From NCBI GenBank assembly GCA_964416385.1, contig CAYQDW010000030.1, positions 1 to 27,924 of the forward strand: a stretch of DNA of 27,924 nucleotides. Reading direction: 5' to 3'. Under the pieces are notes generated by a model. It was not told the origin of the DNA, searched no databases, and was given only the letters and a program-made list of their open reading frames with translations. Numbering within the stretch: the stretch's first letter is position 1; each line of letters starts with the position of its first letter. This document shows positions 1 through 8,100 of this stretch, piece by piece. A program made the position numbers and the translations under genes. Origin of the DNA: JAUHWL01 sp964416385. Its GTDB lineage: Bacteria > Bacteroidota > Bacteroidia > Flavobacteriales > Schleiferiaceae.

Positions 1-1478
1 AATAATGTTGCGAGCTCAAATGGTTTATTTAAACGAATACACCCATGACTCAACGCACGTTCGCTGCGTTTAAAAAGGTTTTTAGAGGGGGTATCGTGGA
101 TGTAGATGTAGTGTGGATTGGGCATCAAGAATTTAATTCTACCCAAGGCATTTTTGTCGCCCGGCTGTTGCCTAATGATATAGGGAAATGATTGCGCATC
201 AAAACCAGAAAAGTCGATGGTTGTAGGATCTAGCATTTCGCCACTTCTTTGCATTAAAACCATGTTTTGGTTGGCCAAATGATTTTGGTTTTTCTTGAGA
301 ATAGGCAATATTTCTTGGGAGGAGATACTATAGGGAACCGTCCATGTTGGATTTAAAACCAGAGATGTAACTGCAGATTGAAAAGCTAGTGTTTGGGTGG
401 TTTGTTTGCCAATAATAACCTCACTAGTCCAAACAAGAGAATCCTCCTTAAAATATTGTAATTGGTATGAAGGCGCATTTACCCATATAAAAGTGCCCTT
501 AAAAGGCGCAACACCCCATCGCAGACGCTCCATATTACATGCTATTGTAGCCAATTTCTTTTCGGCACTTATGTTTAACAAGGCCATAGTAGCCTTGCCG
601 ATAATACTATCAGCAGCCAAACCGTGTTTTAGCTGAAAGCTGGCACATGCCCGCTGTAACGGTTTATCATATTCCGTAATTGTAGCAGCACTGGTTGTGT
701 CAAAAAAGCCTTCTGCGGCAAGCCTTAACCTAAGTAAAGGCATCAGCGCATGGGTATCACCGGGTTCAATTTTTTTAAGTTCGCCCCAATCTAATACCTG
801 CCAGCCACCATCATTTACAAACTGCTGGTAGCGCTTTAGCGAAGCACGCATGGGTTCATAGTTTGGGTGCGTGCATCGCATGGCATTAAGAAATTGCTTT
901 AAGCTTCCAGTTTTTAAGGCTTCTATAAGCTGTGCAAAAGCGGGCTGATCATATACAGGCACGTTAAAATTATGTACTGGATTTATAGTTTTGGGATTAA
1001 CGTGTCCGTAACGTAAATCATGCCCAAATTGTAACAACGCACGGGTAATTAGCACATCTATTACGGCAAGTTTTGAAATGTCTTTTGGGGACTTTATTTT
1101 GACCTCATCTACCAGACGCTTTAAAGAATCTAAATCATAGTAAGTTGGCAATAAACCATCTGAGAATGCATCTCCTAAGGCAATAAGCGCGCTATCTAAC
1201 AGTGCATTAGTTACCCAAGTAGCGCGGTTAGACGTTGCTTGGTAAAATTGATATACACCGAGAGAATCACTTAATGTCTTTGCTGAATCTTGTGCAAAGT
1301 AAAGGTTGATTTCATCCGCCAACGCTAAGGTATCTTCGGGAATTAAGACCGTTGCAAAAGGCCCAGAAAAAACAGCTGATTTTGCTACATCTTCTGAAGG
1401 CGTAGCAGAATTAGGCGATTTCGCCTTTTGGCCACACGCAGCTAAGACGCCAATCAAAGCAAAGTGATGTAGTTTCAA
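1..1478 (-). CDS. Murein L,D-transpeptidase (YcbB/LdtD-like), lipoprotein, C-terminus cut by window edge
   Basis: I read this gene directly from the minus strand. It opens with a TTG codon at 1478, directly after an in-frame TAA, and stays open to base 1. The N-terminus is a short lipoprotein signal ending in the lipobox LAAC, so the protein is probably anchored in a membrane facing the periplasm. A middle segment resembles a peptidoglycan-binding domain (FQLKHGLAADSIIGKATMALL). The C-terminal YkuD domain includes NPTWTVPYSI, a YIHDTP motif and the catalytic SHGCIRL motif, with the nucleophile at about Cys480. Family members form 3-3 cross-links in peptidoglycan. Length and order fit the large YcbB/LdtD type rather than small YkuD enzymes. 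It lies 42 bp downstream of another L,D-transpeptidase-family gene and probably shares its promoter. Only the last part of the catalytic domain is missing. Confidence 0.9.
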   Translation of the reverse strand, partial: MKLHHFALIGVLAACGQKAKSPNSATPSEDVAKSAVFSGPFATVLIPEDTLALADEINLYFAQDSAKTLSDSLGVYQFYQATSNRATWVTNALLDSALIALGDAFSDGLLPTYYDLDSLKRLVDEVKIKSPKDISKLAVIDVLITRALLQFGHDLRYGHVNPKTINPVHNFNVPVYDQPAFAQLIEALKTGSLKQFLNAMRCTHPNYEPMRASLKRYQQFVNDGGWQVLDWGELKKIEPGDTHALMPLLRLRLAAEGFFDTTSAATITEYDKPLQRACASFQLKHGLAADSIIGKATMALLNISAEKKLATIACNMERLRWGVAPFKGTFIWVNAPSYQLQYFKEDSLVWTSEVIIGKQTTQTLAFQSAVTSLVLNPTWTVPYSISSQEILPILKKNQNHLANQNMVLMQRSGEMLDPTTIDFSGFDAQSFPYIIRQQPGDKNALGRIKFLMPNPHYIYIHDTPSKNLFKRSERALSHGCIRLNKPFELATL

Positions 1479-1520
1479 ATTTTAGCGCGTTTAGATGCGG
1501 GGAAAATACCGAATTGTTTG

Positions 1521-2228
1521 TTATATAAAACGGCTGTCTTGCGCTAATGAAGGATGATAGATTAACATGAGTGTGCCCTCTTTGATTTCGGCAATCACAT
1601 CTTCATAATCTTCGCTTGGTAGGGCGGGGCAACCCCAGCTACGACCTAAATAGCCGTTTTGCTGCATAAACGTACGGCTCACATAATCTGCTTGGTGAAT
1701 AACCACGGCACGAGAACGCGCTGCATGGTTAAGGCCGCGTTGCAGACCATCTAACCGCAAAGAGTAACCGTGCTTACCAGAATACGTTTCAGCAGTTTTG
1801 TAAAAACCTAAGCTGCTCATGTGCGAGCCTTTCTTATTACTAAAGTGTTGCGCGTATAATTCTCCAGAATTTTGGCCGTGCGCAACATACTTCTTGTATA
1901 AAATTTTTCCCGTTTGCGGATCTATCAGAAAAAAGCGCTCTTGTGTAGATGGAAGAGAAAAATCAATAATAATGAGGCGGTCTTTCTTTATGTTACCATA
2001 TTTATTCAACCCTTTAAGCCCATACGTAAGCGCGGAAAGGTTGATATGCGCGCCCAGTTGCTCTATCGTTTCTTTATAAGCCGTAACATCTATATCGCTC
2101 AATGCTTCATCCTCCGTTAAAGAAACACCAACAGGTGGCACCTCTGTGTACGGCAAAGTATCCCAAGCCAAAAGCACCGGGGCTACTAACAATATTGCGC
2201 TTAAAATTAAAACTTGAGTTGTTTTCAT
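1521..2228 (-). CDS. Secreted L,D-transpeptidase-family protein (YkuD_2 type)
   Basis: A 235-residue protein with an N-terminal hydrophobic signal segment (about residues 5-21). The catalytic core has VVIHQADYV (His178) followed by GRSWGCPALP (Cys200), the pattern of the 'murein L,D-transpeptidase catalytic domain family' (YkuD_2), which differs from the HGCIRL signature of classical YkuD enzymes. It probably acts on peptidoglycan in the periplasm; its exact reaction is not settled by sequence. The ATG at 2228 sits just downstream of a good Bacteroidota promoter (2243-2272). The downstream neighbour at 1478 is a classical L,D-transpeptidase, so the pair looks like a small cell-wall operon. 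Family assignment is strong, substrate inferred. Confidence 0.9.
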   Translation of the reverse strand: MKTTQVLILSAILLVAPVLLAWDTLPYTEVPPVGVSLTEDEALSDIDVTAYKETIEQLGAHINLSALTYGLKGLNKYGNIKKDRLIIIDFSLPSTQERFFLIDPQTGKILYKKYVAHGQNSGELYAQHFSNKKGSHMSSLGFYKTAETYSGKHGYSLRLDGLQRGLNHAARSRAVVIHQADYVSRTFMQQNGYLGRSWGCPALPSEDYEDVIAEIKEGTLMLIYHPSLAQDSRFI

Positions 2229-2242
2229 TGCAAAAGTGAGCG

Positions 2243-2272
2243 CAAAACTAAAAGGATGAATGATTTATGCAA
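2243..2272 (-). promoter_or_regulatory. Bacteroidota-type promoter of the L,D-transpeptidase operon
   Basis: On the minus strand TTG (2272-2270) is followed after 19 bases by TAGTTTTG (2250-2243), matching the Bacteroidota -33/-7 consensus TTG/TAnnTTTG. The ATG of the first gene is 15 bases further on, so the leader would be very short. Confidence 0.7.
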
Positions 2273-2297
2273 GTGATATAGGTGCGAATCATAGAAT

Positions 2298-2319
2298 ATT
2301 ATTTAAAATTTTAAATAAT
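2298..2319. promoter_or_regulatory. Perfect 22-bp AT-only palindrome upstream of the copper genes
   Basis: The half-site ATTATTTAAAA is followed directly by its exact reverse complement, with no mismatch. It lies 80 bp upstream of the copZ-like start and 70 bp upstream of the divergent L,D-transpeptidase gene. It could be a dimeric regulator operator or part of a divergent control region. No regulator gene for it is seen in the window. Confidence 0.45.
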
Positions 2320-2321
2320 TA

Positions 2322-2346
2322 CGGGCTTTTTAACAGGAAAAGCCCG
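2322..2346. promoter_or_regulatory. Hairpin in the copZ upstream region
   Basis: CGGGCTTTT (2322-2330) pairs exactly with AAAAGCCCG (2338-2346) across a 7-base loop. No T-run follows on the plus strand, so it is not a clean terminator for that direction. It follows the AT palindrome within 3 bp and precedes copZ by 52 bp. Immediately after it, AATCTTTG (2357-2364) is a one-mismatch match to the -7 element, so the hairpin may overlap the copper promoter. Confidence 0.4.
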
Positions 2347-2398
2347 CGCGATGTTCAATCTTTGCATTAAATATCTCAATACATAAAACATTGTTGTA

Positions 2399-2611
2399 AT
2401 GGAAATTACAAAAGACTTCAATATTAAAGGCATGACTTGCGGAGGCTGTGTTAGAACAGTTACCATGTTATTGCAAAAACAGCCCGGTGTTACCCATGCT
2501 AATGTTACGTTAGAACCAGGGAAGGCAGAATTAACGTATGATGATAACTTGGTAACCCCACAACAACTCGCATCGGTTTTAGCAGGAATGGGTTATACAA
2601 TGGAAGTTTAA
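2399..2611 (+). CDS. copZ: Heavy-metal-associated (HMA) copper chaperone, CopZ-like
   Basis: A 70-residue single-domain protein with the ferredoxin-like HMA fold signature. The metal motif GMTCGGC lies near residues 11-17, followed by a helix (VRTVTMLLQKQPGV) and the typical beta strand with HANVTLEPGKAELTYD. The two cysteines would bind one Cu(I). It ends 5 bp before a Cu(I)-ATPase gene, so it most likely hands copper to that pump or acts as its cytosolic chaperone. The whole protein is the domain, as expected for CopZ. The metal is inferred from the neighbour; the fold and Cys pair are directly visible. Confidence 0.9.
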   Translation: MEITKDFNIKGMTCGGCVRTVTMLLQKQPGVTHANVTLEPGKAELTYDDNLVTPQQLASVLAGMGYTMEV

Positions 2612-2616
2612 ACGTT

Positions 2617-4803
2617 TTGGCAACTAAACAAAGCTATGCCGTAAGAGGCATGACCTGTGCCGCCTGCGCCCGAAATGTTGAGAATATATTAAAGCATACA
2701 CATGGCGTTGAGGCTGCAAGCGTAAATTATGCTGCGCACCGTGTTCAGGTAACATGTGAAACTAACGTTGATTTTAACGCGTTGCGCGATGCCGTACAGA
2801 GTATCGGTTATGATTTGGCTGAAAAAGCGGATTTTATAGCGCAAAAAGAAGAAACACAAAAGGTACTAAAAAACACACGCAATAAGCTTCTTGTAGCCGC
2901 AACATTTGCTCTCCCGGTATTTTTATTGAGCATGGTGTTTAAAGCTTTTCCTGGCTCTAACTACCTGCAACTGGCACTTAGTTTACCTGTTATTTTTTAT
3001 AGCGGACAACAATATTATACAAGCGCTTACAAGAAAATCACGCATTGGCAATTCAATATGGATACGCTCATTGCGCTTGGAACAGGCTCTGCATTTGTTT
3101 ATTCTTTAGCCACAACGTTTTTTGCAAACTGGCTTATGGCACAGGGCGTGCCAACACATTTATATTATGAGAGTGCTGTTGTCATCATCGCTTTAATCTT
3201 ATTGGGCAGCTATTTGGAAGAACGGGCCAAGTTGGCCACATCTGATGCCATTGACCAATTAATGGCATTACAGCCTACAAAAGCAATTCGTATTTCTGGA
3301 GATGTTGAAGAAGAAATCCCCATTGAATCGCTTATGGTTGGTGATTTAGTGAAAATCCTGCCCGGTAGTCATATACCTGTAGATGGCCTTGTGCACACTG
3401 GCAAAAGTTATGTGGATGAGAGTATGCTAACCGGAGAAAGCCAGCCAGTGAAAAAACAGACCGGAGATCAGCTCATTGGTGGTACTTTAAATGCGTCTGG
3501 AGCCATGATTATGCAGGTAGAGCGTGTTGGCGAAAACACAGTTTTATCAGGCATTATTAGCAGTGTTCAAGAAGCCCAAGGCAGTAAGGCTCCTGCACAA
3601 AAGCTCGCTGATCGTGTTTCTGCTGTTTTTGTACCCGTGGTGCTTGTTATTGCACTAATTGCTGGATTATCTTGGTATGTATGGGGGCCACAGCCTGCGG
3701 GCTTACGTGCTTTTAGCGTTGCCATTAGCGTTCTCATTATTGCTTGTCCGTGTGCTTTGGGTTTGGCAACGCCTACGGCCATAACCGTTAGCGTAGGCAA
3801 GGGGGCACAGCAGGGGATTCTTATTAAAGATGCTGAAACGTTTGAGCGTTTAAAAAAAGTAGATGTGCTCTTTGTAGATAAAACAGGCACATTAACCAAA
3901 GGGAAACCAGAAGTTTCTAAAAGTTATTTTAAAGAACCGCCTTCAGATGAATTCTTAGGTGTATTATTGGGTGCCGAACGGCAAAGCGAGCACCCTGTGG
4001 CAAAGGCACTTGTTAGCTGGTTAGCTGCGCAAACATCGCCCATAAACGTGCCAGAAGTACATATAGAAAGTGGCGCGGGAATTTGGTTTATGCATGCGGG
4101 TAAACGCTTCGCTATTGGCAAGCCAGGATGGCAGAAAATTGCGGATGACGAATGGACTAAAGGGCATATCAATATGCTAGAGCAAGAATCTGCAACCATT
4201 GTAGAAATCTCTATTGATGGCGCTATTCAGGCTTTAATAGGATTAAATGATCTTCTTAAACCAGAATCCCAAAAAGCAACTAAAGCATTACAAAACGTTG
4301 GTATTGCAGTGCACATGCTTACAGGTGATAATCACTTTGTGGCGAAAAATATTGCGCAGACGCTCGGTTTGGATGGTTATCACGCAGCACTCTTGCCTCA
4401 ACAAAAACTAGAAGAAGTAAAAAAATCTCAAGAAAGAGGCCATGTGGTTGCTATGGTTGGAGATGGAATTAATGACGCTCCGGCATTGGCGCAAGCAGAT
4501 GTGAGCATTGCAATGGGCACAGGCACTGATGCAGCTATGGCAAGTGCTGGCATTACTTTATTACATGGCGATATGAGTAAGATTGAAAAAGCCATTCGCC
4601 TCTCAAAACATACCGATAAAGTTCTTAAGCAGAATTTATTTTGGGCTTTTTTCTACAATATTTTGGCTATTCCTGTTGCTGCCGGTGCCCTTTATCCAAT
4701 AACAGGGCAACTTTTACACCCTATGCTAGCAGGTGGTGCAATGGCCTTTAGTTCTATTACCGTTGTTTTAAACAGCCTACGCCTAAAGCGGATCAAACTT
4801 TAA
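2617..4803 (+). CDS. copA: Cu(I)-exporting P1B-type ATPase CopA
   Basis: A 728-residue P-type ATPase that pumps Cu(I) out of the cytosol. Domains in order: one N-terminal HMA domain with GMTCAAC (Cys14/Cys17); membrane helices from about residue 90; the actuator loop with LTGES (271-275); the transport motif CPC (377-379) within ACPCALGLATP; the phosphorylated Asp421 in DKTGT; the nucleotide-domain SEHP motif (His459-Pro460); the hinge GDGIND (615-620). The last helices carry YN (680-681) and MAFSS (709-713), the residues that define the Cu(I) subgroup. It starts with TTG at 2617; the next in-frame ATG falls inside the GMTC motif, so TTG is needed. It forms an operon with the chaperone 5 bp upstream. 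Confidence 0.96.
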   Translation: MATKQSYAVRGMTCAACARNVENILKHTHGVEAASVNYAAHRVQVTCETNVDFNALRDAVQSIGYDLAEKADFIAQKEETQKVLKNTRNKLLVAATFALPVFLLSMVFKAFPGSNYLQLALSLPVIFYSGQQYYTSAYKKITHWQFNMDTLIALGTGSAFVYSLATTFFANWLMAQGVPTHLYYESAVVIIALILLGSYLEERAKLATSDAIDQLMALQPTKAIRISGDVEEEIPIESLMVGDLVKILPGSHIPVDGLVHTGKSYVDESMLTGESQPVKKQTGDQLIGGTLNASGAMIMQVERVGENTVLSGIISSVQEAQGSKAPAQKLADRVSAVFVPVVLVIALIAGLSWYVWGPQPAGLRAFSVAISVLIIACPCALGLATPTAITVSVGKGAQQGILIKDAETFERLKKVDVLFVDKTGTLTKGKPEVSKSYFKEPPSDEFLGVLLGAERQSEHPVAKALVSWLAAQTSPINVPEVHIESGAGIWFMHAGKRFAIGKPGWQKIADDEWTKGHINMLEQESATIVEISIDGAIQALIGLNDLLKPESQKATKALQNVGIAVHMLTGDNHFVAKNIAQTLGLDGYHAALLPQQKLEEVKKSQERGHVVAMVGDGINDAPALAQADVSIAMGTGTDAAMASAGITLLHGDMSKIEKAIRLSKHTDKVLKQNLFWAFFYNILAIPVAAGALYPITGQLLHPMLAGGAMAFSSITVVLNSLRLKRIKL

Positions 4804-4828
4804 AAACGTGTATAATTTTTGTGAAATA

Positions 4829-4861
4829 TTGCACGAGATACCTTCGGGGCATCTAATTTCG
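4829..4861 (+). promoter_or_regulatory. Probable promoter giving a nearly leaderless flavoprotein mRNA
   Basis: TTG (4829-4831) and TAATTTCG (4854-4861, one mismatch to TAnnTTTG) are 22 bases apart. The ATG starts at 4866, so transcription would begin at or within a few bases of the start codon. Confidence 0.45.
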
Positions 4862-4865
4862 CCAA

Positions 4866-6089
4866 ATGGCTGAGAAAAGTATCATCATAGGAGGGGGCGC
4901 TGCTGGTTTTTTTGCTGCTATTGCTTGCGCGGAAGCCAATCCGGATATGGAAGTGATTATTCTTGAAAAAGCACAAAATGTGCTTCAAAAGGTCAAAGTT
5001 TCTGGTGGTGGAAGATGTAATGTTACCCATGCTTGCTTTGTGCCTTCTGAGCTCGTAAATTACTATCCAAGGGGGCATAAGGAGCTTCATGGTCCTTTTT
5101 CTAGGTTTCATCCGGCAGATACAATGGAGTGGTTTGCAGACCGGGGCGTTGAGCTTAAAATTGAAGATGATGGCCGCGTTTTTCCAACTACAGATAAATC
5201 GCAAACCATTATTAACTGCCTGGTAGAAATGGCCGAAGTAGCCGGTGTAAACATTAAAAAAGGTGTAACCGTAAATGACATTCGCAAAGAAGGTACGGGC
5301 TGGCAGTTAAAGACCACTGCTGGCGATATGTATGCAGACCGGTTAATGGTGGCTACTGGTGGTAGCAAGAAAGTTTGGGACATCCTAAAAAAGCTGGGAC
5401 ATACCATTGTAGAGCCAGTACCCTCGCTATTTACATTTAATATTAAAGATCCAAGAATTAAAGGTTTGGCAGGCATTGCACTGCCTGATGTAGAAATCAC
5501 CGTTGCAAATTCTGAACTTACAGAAACGGGGCCTTTGTTAATCACACATTGGGGACTAAGTGGCCCTGCGGTGCTCAAGCTCTCAGCTTGGGGTGCCTTT
5601 GAATTGGCACACCGTTTTTATTACTTCCCGGTGATGATTAACTGGCTGGCAGGAAAAGAATTAGACGATGTATATGCAGCCATGATTGAAGAGCGCGTGA
5701 GCACACCCCGTAAGCGTATTTTAAACCACGCCATGTTTAACATGCCATTGCGGTTATGGAAATCTATCGGTGAGTTTGCTGGAATAAAAAGCACCACCAA
5801 TTGGGCGGATTTAAGCAACAAACAAATACAAGACTTTGCAGCTGAGCTCACAGGTTCTGTGTTACAAGTTTCTGGTAAAAGCACTTATAAAGAAGAATTT
5901 GTAACTGCTGGTGGCATCCATCTAAATGAAATAAATTTTAAACGCTTTGAAAGCAAAATTCATCCTGGATTGTTCATAGCAGGTGAAGCGCTTAACATAG
6001 ACGCATTAACTGGAGGGTTTAACTTTCAAGCAGCATGGACCGGCGGATGGCTTGCAGGGCATGCACTTGCAGGCGAAGAAATAGACTAA
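4866..6089 (+). CDS. FAD-dependent oxidoreductase of the HI0933/YhiN (BaiN-like) family
   Basis: A 407-residue flavoprotein. The N-terminal Rossmann dinucleotide motif is GGGAAG (about residues 9-14), followed by the family-specific SGGGRCNVTH near residues 45-55. A central segment has PSLFTFNI and GPLLITHWGLSGPAVLKLS, and the C-terminus has the FAD-contact motif TGGFNFQAAWTGGWLAGHAL. These mark the HI0933/YhiN family; related proteins are annotated as aminoacetone oxidase-like or BaiN-like NAD(P)/FAD oxidoreductases, but the physiological substrate is generally unknown. Length is normal for the family. It starts 62 bp after copA and the next gene begins 2 bp after its stop, so it heads a cotranscribed group running to bioY. 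Confidence 0.9.
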   Translation: MAEKSIIIGGGAAGFFAAIACAEANPDMEVIILEKAQNVLQKVKVSGGGRCNVTHACFVPSELVNYYPRGHKELHGPFSRFHPADTMEWFADRGVELKIEDDGRVFPTTDKSQTIINCLVEMAEVAGVNIKKGVTVNDIRKEGTGWQLKTTAGDMYADRLMVATGGSKKVWDILKKLGHTIVEPVPSLFTFNIKDPRIKGLAGIALPDVEITVANSELTETGPLLITHWGLSGPAVLKLSAWGAFELAHRFYYFPVMINWLAGKELDDVYAAMIEERVSTPRKRILNHAMFNMPLRLWKSIGEFAGIKSTTNWADLSNKQIQDFAAELTGSVLQVSGKSTYKEEFVTAGGIHLNEINFKRFESKIHPGLFIAGEALNIDALTGGFNFQAAWTGGWLAGHALAGEEID

Positions 6090-6091
6090 AT

Positions 6092-6685
6092 ATGAAAATG
6101 AACATCATCATTACAGGCATCATGGCAATAATGGCATCGGTGCCCGTATCTTGGCAGCTAGAAAAAGAGGAAGATGGCATTAAGGTATATTTGGCAGAAG
6201 CCGAAAATACCAGCTTTAAACAATTTAAAGTTGAAGCATACATAGATGCTAGTCCGCTAGCCATAGCCAATGCCGTTACAGATCTTGATAATAATTACAA
6301 GTGGTTTTCTGGCGTACAAAAGGCCACGCGCATCAAACAAGTAAACACTAACGAGTTTCTCTTTAAACAGGTGATAGAGGTGCCATTTCCTTTTAAAAAT
6401 CGTGAAACCGTTCAATATTGCACGGTGGTTGTTAATGCCGATAAATCTGTGCACATAACCCTTGTAGATCGTAATAACGCAGCACCTTTGGATAGCCGAT
6501 ATGTGCGTATGCCAATGGCTAAAGGGTATTGGATTATCACCCCAAAAGGTACAGGTTCTCACATTGAGTATTCTTTTATTTCTGACCCTGGCGGCAATAT
6601 ACCTGCATGGCTTGCCAATGAGTTTATTGTAGATAGCCCGTTTAAAACTATAAAGGGTCTTCGGCAATACCTTAAAAACAAGTAG
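6092..6685 (+). CDS. Exported START/SRPBCC-domain protein
   Basis: The ATG at 6092, 2 bp after the flavoprotein stop, gives a 197-residue protein opening with a hydrophobic signal segment (KMNIIITGIMAIMASVPVSW). The rest matches a START-like lipid-binding fold: WQLEKEEDGIKVY at the start of the domain, KQFKVEAYIDASPLAIANAV, a central strand-rich part with FKNRETVQY, and a C-terminal helix ending GLRQYLKNK. START proteins hold lipids or other hydrophobic ligands; here the ligand is unknown. The frame stays open upstream to 6035 inside the flavoprotein gene, but that extension (RRMACRACTCRRRN) is overlap noise and would spoil the signal peptide. Location is probably periplasmic. Confidence 0.8.
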   Translation: MKMNIIITGIMAIMASVPVSWQLEKEEDGIKVYLAEAENTSFKQFKVEAYIDASPLAIANAVTDLDNNYKWFSGVQKATRIKQVNTNEFLFKQVIEVPFPFKNRETVQYCTVVVNADKSVHITLVDRNNAAPLDSRYVRMPMAKGYWIITPKGTGSHIEYSFISDPGGNIPAWLANEFIVDSPFKTIKGLRQYLKNK

Positions 6686-6711
6686 TTAATTTGCTGATAA
6701 ATCATTAACCC

Positions 6712-7122
6712 TTGCGGTATATCCTCCGTTTTATTTACCAAAACATAAACTTTAAACTTGGGGCAATGGGTGCCTTGGTAACAGCAAGTTGGGTGTATTG
6801 GCTTAACAGCCATTATGGTTTTGAGCAGGCCATTTGGGCGTCTGTAAAACAATTTGGCTATACTATTTTAGTGGGCGGAAGTCTTACCCGTATTGCCGAG
6901 CGCGTTTGTGTTTCGCCTTTGTTATCACGTTTTCAACAATATGCGCTTTCTATGATTATACCTACCGGAATAACCTTTGTGTTATTGAGTATTGTGCATT
7001 TTTTACGTGGTACCCCAGACCCTGTGCGCACAATAGTTTACACCACCTTATTGGCACCACCGGCTTTTCTATTTGTTGCGATTATCACACGTTATAGACT
7101 AAAAGATGAAGAAAATCACTAA
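6712..7122 (+). CDS. Hypothetical small integral membrane protein
   Basis: I do not recognise this 136-residue protein. It contains about four hydrophobic segments: near residues 17-35 (GAMGALVTASWVYWL), 46-58, 80-99 (LSMIIPTGITFVLLSIVHFL) and 110-126 (VYTTLLAPPAFLFVAII), with a charged C-terminal tail RLKDEENH. The start is a TTG at 6712; the first ATG would be inside the first hydrophobic segment and would remove the basic N-terminus. Its end overlaps the bioY start by 17 bases, which implies translational coupling and supports the gene being real. A role linked to BioY or to the START protein is possible but only from position. Confidence 0.7.
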   Translation: MRYILRFIYQNINFKLGAMGALVTASWVYWLNSHYGFEQAIWASVKQFGYTILVGGSLTRIAERVCVSPLLSRFQQYALSMIIPTGITFVLLSIVHFLRGTPDPVRTIVYTTLLAPPAFLFVAIITRYRLKDEENH

Positions 7123-7648
7123 TCCTTTTGTGCGTTTTGCCATAACCACACTAATCTGTACGGCTATACTTTTAGTTAGCGGCCCGCTGGCTATAAATAT
7201 GCAAGGCTATACGCCCGTAACCCTACAAAGCCTGGCCATTATTGCTGTTCCTGTTATGTTTGGCATGCGTCAGGGCGCTATTGCCATTGTTTTGTATCTA
7301 CTTGCCGGTGGTTTGGGGCTTCCGGTTTTTGCAGATTTTAGTGGAGGATGGGATCATTTTAATGGCATGACTAGTGGTTTTCTAATCGGCTTTTTACCTG
7401 CAGGTATTCTAGCAGGTTGGTGGGCTACACGCTTAAAACCCCAATACGGCCGGTTCTTTTTGCTTTTTCTTACCTGCCAGGTTGTTATTCTACTTTTTGG
7501 TCTGATGGGCTTTGTATTTCATGATATGGGCACAGACCAGATTTTGTACAATGTTAAATACCTGTTTCCAGGACTTTTTATCAAATCGTTTATAGGAGGC
7601 TTTTTGGCACTGGCGGCTAGAGCCTCTGATTCTTCTGCTATTGCTTGA
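7106..7648 (+). CDS. bioY: Biotin transporter substrate-binding subunit BioY
   Basis: A 180-residue hydrophobic protein with six predicted membrane segments. BioY signatures are visible: an early TPVTLQSLAII, then LAGGLGLPVFADFSGG followed by GMTSGFLIGFLPAG, and a late LFPGLFIKSFIGGFLA. BioY is the S-component of biotin ECF transporters in the cytoplasmic membrane. No ECF ATPase (EcfA) or EcfT gene is present nearby, so it must use a remote energising module or work alone. The start overlaps the preceding membrane-protein gene by 17 bases, making it the last gene of the operon. No BirA-type operator is evident. Confidence 0.92.
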   Translation: MKKITNPFVRFAITTLICTAILLVSGPLAINMQGYTPVTLQSLAIIAVPVMFGMRQGAIAIVLYLLAGGLGLPVFADFSGGWDHFNGMTSGFLIGFLPAGILAGWWATRLKPQYGRFFLLFLTCQVVILLFGLMGFVFHDMGTDQILYNVKYLFPGLFIKSFIGGFLALAARASDSSAIA

Positions 7649-8041
7649 GTACAATCAGATTTAGTGTCTTTTAAAATGCTTTCGTACGTACGTTAAAAGT
7701 GGCCGTACTCTTTGGTATTGGTTTGCATTGAGGTTTCTCTTTCATGAATAATTGTGGTTGTGCAATGGGGAATATCCATCAATTTAGCCTTTTATGCAAT
7801 ATTGGTAGGGGTTTGTGTTAATTCTTAGCACTATGGCAAGTATCAAAGGCCCGATAGTTTTTTTTATAAAAGCTGAAAAATATCTCCTAATAAATTCTAA
7901 TAATTTTAGCATTCTGATTAATTTAGCATCATTAATAAACCTTCTCTTTAAAACCTTTGTAGAAGAGGAAAGGGCAGTATGAGAATTAACCGCATTGATG
8001 TGAATCCAGAACATGTGACTCACCAGGCGGAGCCGTGTCAT
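7649..8041. other. Noncoding stretch between bioY and the mutagenesis cluster
   Basis: I see no convincing gene. An inverted repeat CTTTTAA (7668-7674)/TTAAAAG (7693-7699) encloses the palindrome CGTACGTACG (7683-7692) and could help end the bioY transcript. An 85-codon minus-strand frame (7784-8041) has no recognisable family and was rejected. The last bases lead into the first heptad array. Confidence 0.5.
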
Positions 8042-8076
8042 AGTCTTGGGTTTTTAGTCCTTAGTCTTGAGTTAAA
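8042..8076 (-). repeat. Inverted heptad array upstream of the S24 regulator gene
   Basis: Read on the minus strand, 7-bp units run without gaps: ACTCAAG, ACTAAGG, ACTAAAA and ACCCAAG, with a partial ACTA at the end. They match the units of the plus-strand array at 8101-8142 but point the other way, with 24 bases between the two arrays. This makes the regulator's control region a large imperfect inverted arrangement. Confidence 0.75.
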
Positions 8077-8100
8077 AGACATCCGACTAAAAAAATAAGC

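Noticed and set aside
6035..6091. Upstream extension of the START-domain gene into the flavoprotein gene
   Set aside because: It would add an arginine/cysteine-rich stretch that is out-of-frame flavoprotein sequence and would precede the signal peptide; the ATG at 6092 is better.
7784..8041. 85-codon minus-strand reading frame upstream of the S24 gene
   Set aside because: No recognisable family, unusual composition, no promoter or neighbour support, and its start region lies next to the heptad array; treated as noncoding.
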